This document shows, in pieces, positions 57,405 through 64,000 of a stretch of 64,000 nt of DNA (position 1 is the first letter of the stretch; the number at the start of each line of letters is the position of its first letter). A model generated the notes under the pieces. That model worked only from the letters and a program-made list of their open reading frames with translations. It made no database searches and was not told where the DNA came from. A program made the position numbers and the translations under genes. Source of the DNA: Flavobacterium hydrophilum (GTDB taxonomy: Bacteria > Bacteroidota > Bacteroidia > Flavobacteriales > Flavobacteriaceae); assembly GCF_003202405.1 (NCBI RefSeq), contig NZ_QJHL01000007.1:62001-126000 (forward strand). The letters are read 5' to 3'.

Positions 57405-60400
57405 ATGATAACAAATCAGACTGAAAGATTGAATTTTGCCTCTACCAAAAACATACCTCAATATCCGGATTTTCTAGATGTTCAGGTAAAATCGTTTAAA
57501 GATTTTTTCCAATTGGAAACCAAATCTGACGAAAGAGGCGACGAAGGATTGTACAATACCTTCATGGAAAATTTCCCAATTACAGATACCAGAAATAACT
57601 TTGTATTGGAGTTTCTTGATTATTTTGTAGATCCGCCACGTTATACCATTCAAGAATGTATAGAGAGAGGTCTTACTTATAGTGTGCCTTTAAAAGCCAG
57701 GTTAAAACTATACTGTACAGATCCTGAACATGAAGATTTTGAAACAATTGTACAAGATGTTTATCTTGGAACAATACCTTACATGACTCCAAGTGGTACT
57801 TTTGTAATCAATGGTGCCGAACGTGTTGTAGTATCTCAATTACACCGTTCTCCAGGGGTTTTCTTTGGACAGTCATTCCACGCAAACGGAACTAAACTTT
57901 ATTCTGCAAGAGTAATTCCTTTTAAAGGTTCTTGGATAGAATTCTCTACAGATATCAACAGCGTAATGTACGCGTATATCGATAGAAAGAAAAAATTACC
58001 TGTTACAACCTTATTCCGTGCTATCGGATTCGAAAGAGATAAAGATATCTTAGAGATTTTCGACTTAGCAGAAGAAATCAAAGTTTCTAAAACAGGAATT
58101 AAAAAATATATTGGAAGAAGACTTGCTGCGCGTGTATTGAATACATGGCATGAGGATTTCGTTGATGAGGATACTGGAGAGGTAGTTTCTATCGAACGTA
58201 ACGAAATCATCCTTGATCGTGATACAATTATTGACAAAGATAATGTTGAAGAGATCATAGATTCTAACGTTAAATCTATTTTGTTACACAAGGAGGATAA
58301 TAACCAAGCGGATTATGCTATTATCCACAATACATTACAAAAAGATCCAACAAACTCTGAAAAAGAAGCTGTAGAGCACATTTATCGTCAGTTGCGTAAC
58401 GCTGAACCGCCTGATGAGGAAACTGCTCGTGGTATTATAGATAAACTGTTCTTCTCTGATCAACGTTATAACTTAGGTGAAGTTGGTCGTTACAGAATGA
58501 ACAAGAAATTGAATTTAGATATCCCTATGGATAAGCAAGTGCTTACCAAAGAAGATATCATTACAATTGTAAAATATTTGATCGAGCTTATCAACTCTAA
58601 AGCTGAGATTGATGATATTGATCACTTATCAAACCGTCGTGTTAGAACAGTTGGAGAACAATTGTCTCAACAATTCGGTGTTGGTTTAGCACGTATGGCT
58701 AGAACTATTCGCGAGAGAATGAACGTTAGAGATAACGAGGTGTTTACACCAATTGATTTGATTAATGCTAAAACATTATCATCAGTTATCAACTCTTTCT
58801 TTGGTACAAACCAGTTGTCTCAATTTATGGATCAAACGAATCCACTTGCTGAGATTACGCACAAAAGAAGATTATCTGCACTTGGGCCTGGTGGACTTTC
58901 GAGAGAGAGAGCTGGATTTGAGGTTCGTGACGTTCACTATACACACTATGGTCGTTTATGTCCGATTGAAACTCCAGAGGGACCAAACATTGGTTTGATT
59001 TCATCCCTTGGTGTTTATGCAAAAGTAAACGGAATGGGTTTCATCGAAACTCCATACCGTAAAGTAACAGATGGTGTAGTAGATTTAGAAAGCACTCCAA
59101 TTTATTTAAGTGCAGAAGAAGAAGAAGGAAAAATGATTGCTCAGGCAAACATTGAAATGGATGCTTCTGGAAAAATCACTGCTTCTAATGTTATTGCTCG
59201 TGAGGAAGGTGACTTCCCAGTTGTTGAGCCATCAGCTGTACATTATACAGACGTTGCGCCTAACCAGATTGCTTCGATTTCAGCTTCATTGATTCCTTTC
59301 TTGGAGCATGATGATGCGAACCGTGCGTTGATGGGATCTAACATGATGCGTCAGGCGGTTCCTTTGATCCGTCCGGAAGCGCCGATTGTTGGTACAGGTT
59401 TAGAGCGTCAGGTAGCTTCAGATTCTAGAGTATTGATTAATGCTGAAGGAGATGGAACTGTAGAATATGTTGATGCAAACATCATTACTATTAAATACGA
59501 CCGTACTGAAGAAGAAAGAATGGTAAGTTTTGATTCTGATGAGAAAACATACAACTTAATTAAATTTAGAAAAACAAATCAAGGTACAAGTATTAACTTG
59601 AAACCAATCGTAAGAAAAGGTGACAGAGTTATTCCTGGACAAGTATTGTCTGAGGGTTATGCTACTCAAAATGGAGAATTAGCTTTAGGTAGAAACTTAA
59701 AAGTTGCGTTCATGCCATGGAAAGGATATAACTTTGAGGATGCGATTGTAATTTCTGAAAAAGTAGTTCGTGATGATATTTTTACATCTATCCACGTTGA
59801 TGATTATTCATTAGAGGTTAGAGATACTAAGTTAGGAAATGAAGAGTTAACAAACGATATTCCTAACGTTTCTGAAGAAGCTACTAAAGATTTAGATGAA
59901 AACGGTATGATCAGAATTGGAGCAGAGGTTAAACCTGGCGACATTTTGATCGGAAAAATTACACCAAAAGGAGAATCAGATCCTACTCCGGAAGAGAAAT
60001 TGCTTCGTGCAATCTTCGGGGATAAAGCAGGTGATGTAAAAGACGCTTCATTAAAAGCTTCTCCATCTTTACATGGTGTAGTTCTTGACAAAAAATTATT
60101 TGCAAGAGCCGTAAAAGATAAACGTAAACGTACTCAGGATAAAGATGCTTTAGGCGCTTTAGAAATGGAATTTGAAACTAAATTTGTTGAATTAAAAGAC
60201 AGATTAGTTGAAAAATTGTTCTTGATTGTTAACGGAAAAACATCTCAGGGTGTAATGAATGATTTGGGTGAAGAAGTTTTACCAAAAGGTAAAAAATATA
60301 CTCAAAAAATGCTTTACGCAGTAGAAGATTTTGCTCACTTAAGCAAAGGTCAATGGGTTGCTGATGATGCTACAAATAAAATGGTTAATGATTTAATTCA

Positions 60401-61217
60401 TAACTATAAAATTAAGCTGAACGACTTACAAGGATCTTTAAGAAGAGAAAAATTCACTATTACAGTTGGAGATGAATTACCATCTGGAATCTTGAAATTG
60501 GCTAAAATCTACATCGCTAAAAAACGTAAGTTAAAAGTTGGTGATAAAATGGCAGGACGTCACGGTAACAAAGGTATTGTTGCAAGAATCGTTCGTCATG
60601 AAGATATGCCTTTCTTAGAGGATGGAACACCAGTAGATATCGTATTGAATCCACTTGGGGTACCTTCACGTATGAACATTGGTCAGATTTATGAGACTGT
60701 TCTTGGATGGGCTGGTATGAACTTGGGTAGAAAATTTGCTACTCCAATTTTTGACGGCGCTTCTTTAGATCAAATTAATGAATTAACTGATGAAGCTAAC
60801 GTACCACGTTTCGGACATACTTATCTTTATGATGGTGGAACTGGAGAGCGTTTTGCACAAAAAGCAACTGTGGGTGTAATTTACATGCTTAAATTAGGAC
60901 ACATGGTTGATGATAAGATGCACGCACGTTCTATCGGACCATACTCATTGATTACGCAACAACCACTTGGAGGTAAGGCTCAATTTGGAGGTCAGCGTTT
61001 TGGAGAGATGGAGGTTTGGGCACTTGAGGCTTATGGAGCTTCTAGTACACTACGTGAAATCTTAACTGTTAAGTCTGATGACGTTATTGGTAGAGCTAAA
61101 ACCTACGAAGCTATCGTTAAGGGTGAAACTATGCCAGAACCAGGTTTACCAGAATCATTCAATGTATTAATGCACGAATTGAAAGGTCTAGGATTAGATC
61201 TTCGTTTGGAAGAATAA
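57405..61217 (+). CDS. rpoB: RNA polymerase subunit beta, 1270 aa
   Basis: Full-length beta subunit. The rifampicin region reads SQFMDQTNPLAEITHKRRLSALGPGGLSRERAGFEVRDVHYTHYGR, the usual susceptible-type sequence. The C-terminal region GGKAQFGGQRFGEMEVWALEAYGA is intact. I chose the ATG at 57405; a TTG lies directly upstream. It is followed by a 259-bp structured gap before rpoC. Confidence 0.98.
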   Translation: MITNQTERLNFASTKNIPQYPDFLDVQVKSFKDFFQLETKSDERGDEGLYNTFMENFPITDTRNNFVLEFLDYFVDPPRYTIQECIERGLTYSVPLKARLKLYCTDPEHEDFETIVQDVYLGTIPYMTPSGTFVINGAERVVVSQLHRSPGVFFGQSFHANGTKLYSARVIPFKGSWIEFSTDINSVMYAYIDRKKKLPVTTLFRAIGFERDKDILEIFDLAEEIKVSKTGIKKYIGRRLAARVLNTWHEDFVDEDTGEVVSIERNEIILDRDTIIDKDNVEEIIDSNVKSILLHKEDNNQADYAIIHNTLQKDPTNSEKEAVEHIYRQLRNAEPPDEETARGIIDKLFFSDQRYNLGEVGRYRMNKKLNLDIPMDKQVLTKEDIITIVKYLIELINSKAEIDDIDHLSNRRVRTVGEQLSQQFGVGLARMARTIRERMNVRDNEVFTPIDLINAKTLSSVINSFFGTNQLSQFMDQTNPLAEITHKRRLSALGPGGLSRERAGFEVRDVHYTHYGRLCPIETPEGPNIGLISSLGVYAKVNGMGFIETPYRKVTDGVVDLESTPIYLSAEEEEGKMIAQANIEMDASGKITASNVIAREEGDFPVVEPSAVHYTDVAPNQIASISASLIPFLEHDDANRALMGSNMMRQAVPLIRPEAPIVGTGLERQVASDSRVLINAEGDGTVEYVDANIITIKYDRTEEERMVSFDSDEKTYNLIKFRKTNQGTSINLKPIVRKGDRVIPGQVLSEGYATQNGELALGRNLKVAFMPWKGYNFEDAIVISEKVVRDDIFTSIHVDDYSLEVRDTKLGNEELTNDIPNVSEEATKDLDENGMIRIGAEVKPGDILIGKITPKGESDPTPEEKLLRAIFGDKAGDVKDASLKASPSLHGVVLDKKLFARAVKDKRKRTQDKDALGALEMEFETKFVELKDRLVEKLFLIVNGKTSQGVMNDLGEEVLPKGKKYTQKMLYAVEDFAHLSKGQWVADDATNKMVNDLIHNYKIKLNDLQGSLRREKFTITVGDELPSGILKLAKIYIAKKRKLKVGDKMAGRHGNKGIVARIVRHEDMPFLEDGTPVDIVLNPLGVPSRMNIGQIYETVLGWAGMNLGRKFATPIFDGASLDQINELTDEANVPRFGHTYLYDGGTGERFAQKATVGVIYMLKLGHMVDDKMHARSIGPYSLITQQPLGGKAQFGGQRFGEMEVWALEAYGASSTLREILTVKSDDVIGRAKTYEAIVKGETMPEPGLPESFNVLMHELKGLGLDLRLEE

Positions 61218-61229
61218 ATAAAAGTTTGG

Positions 61230-61421
61230 TAGTCAGTCTCATTTTTTAATGGGACTGATTACTCATTTATATCAGTTTTTAAAGATTTATACCCGTAACC
61301 CGTTCCGATTTTTTATAACAATGCGATGCATTTTATAACTAGCACTTCAAATAATAGTTTGAGGTTTAGAGAAGTAACCCGTGGTAGTGGCGAATGATTA
61401 ACTCTTTATCTTTTAAAGAGT
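61230..61421 (+). promoter_or_regulatory. Structured region between rpoB and rpoC
   Basis: Within the 259-bp gap: a stem TAGTCAGTCTCATT/AATGGGACTGATTA (61230-61261), the direct repeat GTAACCCGT at 61295 and 61374, TTTTATAAC twice near 61311 and 61331, a stem CTTCAAA/TTTGAGG (about 61346-61364), and ACTCTTT/AAAGAGT (61401-61421). rpoB and rpoC are usually much closer. It may hold an attenuator, an RNA-processing site or a separate rpoC leader. Confidence 0.5.
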
Positions 61422-61476
61422 AGATTATAAATCTAAATTCAATTTTTTAATTGTAAATAAATCAATAGTAAAAACT

Positions 61477-64000
61477 ATGATGAATAACAGAAACAATAAA
61501 GATAAGAATCCAGTAAAAAGATTTAATAAAATTTCTATTGGATTGGCTTCGCCAGAATCTATCTTGAAAGAATCAAGAGGAGAGGTTTTAAAGCCAGAAA
61601 CTATTAACTATAGAACTCACAAACCAGAGCGTGACGGACTTTTCTGTGAAAGAATCTTCGGACCAGTAAAAGATTTCGAATGTGCTTGTGGTAAGTATAA
61701 AAGAATTCGTTACAAAGGTATAATCTGTGACCGTTGTGGTGTTGAAGTTACTGAGAAAAAAGTACGTCGTGATAGAGTAGGACACATAAACCTTGTTGTG
61801 CCAATTGCTCACATTTGGTACTTCCGTTCTCTTCCTAACAAAATTGGTTATATCCTTGGTCTTCCATCTAAGAAATTAGATATGATCATTTACTACGAAA
61901 GATACGTAGTAATCCAGGCTGGTATTGCTAAAAATGCAGATGGAGAATCATTACAAAGATTAGATTTCTTAACTGAAGAAGAATATTTGAATATTTTAGA
62001 TACTCTTCCACAAGAAAACCAGTATTTAGATGACATGGATCCTAATAAATTTGTTGCCAAAATGGGAGCAGAATGTATTATGGATTTATTAGCTCGTATT
62101 GACTTAGATGCTTTATCTTATGAATTAAGACACAGCGCTAACAACGAGACTTCTAAACAAAGAAAAACGGAGGCTTTAAAAAGATTACAAGTTGTTGAAT
62201 CTTTCCGTGAGTCTAACTTAAACCGCGAAAACCGTCCAGAATGGATGATTATGAAAGTGGTTCCAGTTATCCCACCAGAATTACGTCCGCTTGTGCCACT
62301 TGATGGAGGTCGTTTTGCAACTTCAGATTTGAACGACTTATACCGTCGTGTAATTATCCGTAACAACCGTTTGAAAAGATTAATGGAGATTAAAGCTCCA
62401 GAAGTTATCTTAAGAAACGAGAAACGTATGTTACAAGAATCTGTAGATTCATTATTCGATAACACTCGTAAAGCTTCTGCTGTTAAAACAGAATCTAACA
62501 GACCATTAAAATCATTATCTGATTCCTTAAAAGGTAAGCAAGGACGTTTTCGTCAAAACTTACTTGGAAAACGTGTGGATTATTCTGCCCGTTCGGTAAT
62601 TGTTGTTGGTCCTGAATTAAAATTATTCGAATGCGGATTGCCAAAAGATATGGCATCTGAGTTATACAAACCTTTCGTTATCCGTAAATTGATTGAAAGA
62701 GGTATTGTTAAAACAGTAAAATCTGCTAAGAAAATCATAGACAAAAAAGAGCCGGTAGTTTGGGATATTTTAGAAAATGTAATTAAAGGACACCCAGTAT
62801 TACTGAACCGTGCTCCTACTTTGCACAGACTTGGTATTCAGGCTTTCCAGCCAAAATTAATTGAAGGAAAAGCCATCCAGTTACACCCATTAGTATGTAC
62901 GGCTTTCAACGCCGATTTCGATGGTGACCAGATGGCGGTTCACTTACCATTAGGACCAGAAGCTATTTTAGAGGCACAATTATTAATGTTGGCTTCTCAT
63001 AATATCTTGAACCCTGCAAATGGTGCACCTATTACGGTACCATCTCAGGACATGGTTTTAGGTCTGTACTACATGACCAAAGAGCGTATTTCTACAGAAG
63101 ATCATATTATTTTAGGTCAGGATTTGACTTTCTATTCTGCTGAAGAAGTGAACATTGCATTAAACGAAGGAAGATTAGAATTGAATGCCCGTGTAAAAAT
63201 TAGAGCAAAAGATTTTAATGATTCTGGAGAATTAGTGTACCAAATTATTCAAACAACTGCAGGACGTGTATTATTTAACGAAGTAGTACCTGAAGCAGCT
63301 GGATATATAAATGACGTATTGACTAAGAAAAACCTTAGAGATATTATCGGACACATTTTAAGTGTGACTGATGTACCTACAACGGCAGCTTTCCTGGATA
63401 ATATGAAAGATATGGGTTATAAATTCGCATTTAGAGGAGGTTTATCATTCTCTTTAGGTGATATTAGAATTCCAGAACAAAAAACGAAGTTAATTGCTGA
63501 TGCCAGAGAACAAGTTGAAGGTATCTCAACGAACTATAACATGGGTCTTATTACCAATAACGAGCGTTACAACCAGGTTATTGACGTATGGACTTCAGCG
63601 AATGCTCAGTTAACAGAGTTAGCAATGAAAAATATTAGAGAAGACCAACAAGGGTTCAACTCTGTATATATGATGCTTGACTCTGGGGCGAGGGGTTCTA
63701 AGGAACAGATTCGTCAGTTAACAGGTATGCGTGGATTGATGGCTAAGCCTAAAAAATCTACTGCCGGTGGTGGTGAGATTATTGAAAACCCGATTCTTTC
63801 TAACTTTAAGGAAGGTCTTTCGATCCTTGAGTACTTCATTTCTACTCACGGTGCTCGTAAAGGTCTTGCGGATACGGCTCTTAAAACGGCCGATGCTGGT
63901 TACTTGACAAGAAGGCTTCATGACGTTTCTCAAGATGTTATTGTTAACATCGAAGATTGTGGAACTCTTAGAGGTGTTGAAGTAGCTGCATTGAAGAAAA
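61477..64000 (+). CDS. rpoC: RNA polymerase subunit beta-prime, partial at the right edge
   Basis: Starts MMNNRNNKDKNPVKRFNKI (ATG at 61477, or the next at 61480) and stays open to the end of the window, about 841 codons. The N-terminal zinc site CACGKYKRIRYKGIICDRCG is intact, and the catalytic NADFDGDQMAVH lies near residue 480, giving the three Asp that hold the active-site Mg2+. The 3' third lies outside the window. Confidence 0.98.
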   Translation, partial: MMNNRNNKDKNPVKRFNKISIGLASPESILKESRGEVLKPETINYRTHKPERDGLFCERIFGPVKDFECACGKYKRIRYKGIICDRCGVEVTEKKVRRDRVGHINLVVPIAHIWYFRSLPNKIGYILGLPSKKLDMIIYYERYVVIQAGIAKNADGESLQRLDFLTEEEYLNILDTLPQENQYLDDMDPNKFVAKMGAECIMDLLARIDLDALSYELRHSANNETSKQRKTEALKRLQVVESFRESNLNRENRPEWMIMKVVPVIPPELRPLVPLDGGRFATSDLNDLYRRVIIRNNRLKRLMEIKAPEVILRNEKRMLQESVDSLFDNTRKASAVKTESNRPLKSLSDSLKGKQGRFRQNLLGKRVDYSARSVIVVGPELKLFECGLPKDMASELYKPFVIRKLIERGIVKTVKSAKKIIDKKEPVVWDILENVIKGHPVLLNRAPTLHRLGIQAFQPKLIEGKAIQLHPLVCTAFNADFDGDQMAVHLPLGPEAILEAQLLMLASHNILNPANGAPITVPSQDMVLGLYYMTKERISTEDHIILGQDLTFYSAEEVNIALNEGRLELNARVKIRAKDFNDSGELVYQIIQTTAGRVLFNEVVPEAAGYINDVLTKKNLRDIIGHILSVTDVPTTAAFLDNMKDMGYKFAFRGGLSFSLGDIRIPEQKTKLIADAREQVEGISTNYNMGLITNNERYNQVIDVWTSANAQLTELAMKNIREDQQGFNSVYMMLDSGARGSKEQIRQLTGMRGLMAKPKKSTAGGGEIIENPILSNFKEGLSILEYFISTHGARKGLADTALKTADAGYLTRRLHDVSQDVIVNIEDCGTLRGVEVAALKK

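Noticed and set aside
1..64000. CRISPR array
   Set aside because: No series of identical 23-40 bp direct repeats with unique spacers was seen; the 8-bp tract at 8691 is far too short-period.

Overview
The window reads as chromosome of a Flavobacterium-like member of the Bacteroidetes (family Flavobacteriaceae; species not determined). The grounds are low GC, promoters with the Bacteroidetes -7 element TAnnTTTG, two SusC-type/TonB-linked outer-membrane proteins, a TamB plus lipoprotein-TamA (TamL) pair, GSCFA, DUF2851 and GxxExxY family proteins, a Flavo-1-like RNA, and an rpsU gene that alone carries a strong Shine-Dalgarno sequence.

Region 1 (1 to about 12,000) is accessory DNA. A gene end enters from the left edge. 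Three leftward genes follow (two unknown, one XRE regulator), and divergent from the regulator is a five-gene rightward operon (2181-5986). Its first two genes encode three degenerate nucleotidyltransferase-like/HEPN units; the other three encode small helical proteins, two of which are paralogues. Then come a structured double hairpin, two IS3-type transposase genes in tandem (one with an intact DDE triad, one lacking the catalytic Glu and its C-terminus), and a mobilization block: an 8-bp-periodic repeat tract, CTTCCA iterons, an orphan MobA-like protein without relaxase, a small protein and a large serine recombinase. The recombinase reading frame runs through the terminator and 3' half of the initiator tRNA-Met gene, which marks the right border of the element.

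Region 2 (12,000-36,000) is ordinary chromosome. It holds an ice-binding-like (DUF3494) lipoprotein followed by an OmpA-type protein; era and der with a Flavo-1-like RNA between them; two TonB-linked outer-membrane proteins and a DUF2490 protein; an Rrf2 regulator followed by a 36-codon ORF ending in MMCMCW and a TonB receptor (a possible cysteine-responsive leader); a lemA-TPM-TPM cluster; a MerR regulator and an M23 peptidase; alaS; a GxxExxY gene flanked by inverted copies of a 45-bp repeat; an ABC exporter; and a small lipoprotein.

Region 3 (36,000-52,400) carries GSCFA, tamB-tamL, a DnaQ-like exonuclease, DUF2851, PspC, an APC permease, a helix-hairpin-helix protein, acyl-CoA dehydrogenase, rpsU, a Xer recombinase and hpf.

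Region 4 (52,400-64,000) is the conserved translation/transcription block: tRNA-Thr, tRNA-Tyr, tRNA-Thr, tuf, tRNA-Trp, secE, nusG, rplK, rplA, rplJ, rplL, rpoB and rpoC. The last gene is cut by the right edge.

The strongest candidates for undescribed biology are the HEPN operon with its regulator, the Cys-ended leader between Rrf2 and the TonB receptor, the 8-bp periodic tract by the mobilization gene, and the repeat-flanked GxxExxY unit. All functions are inferred by reading; no database search was run.
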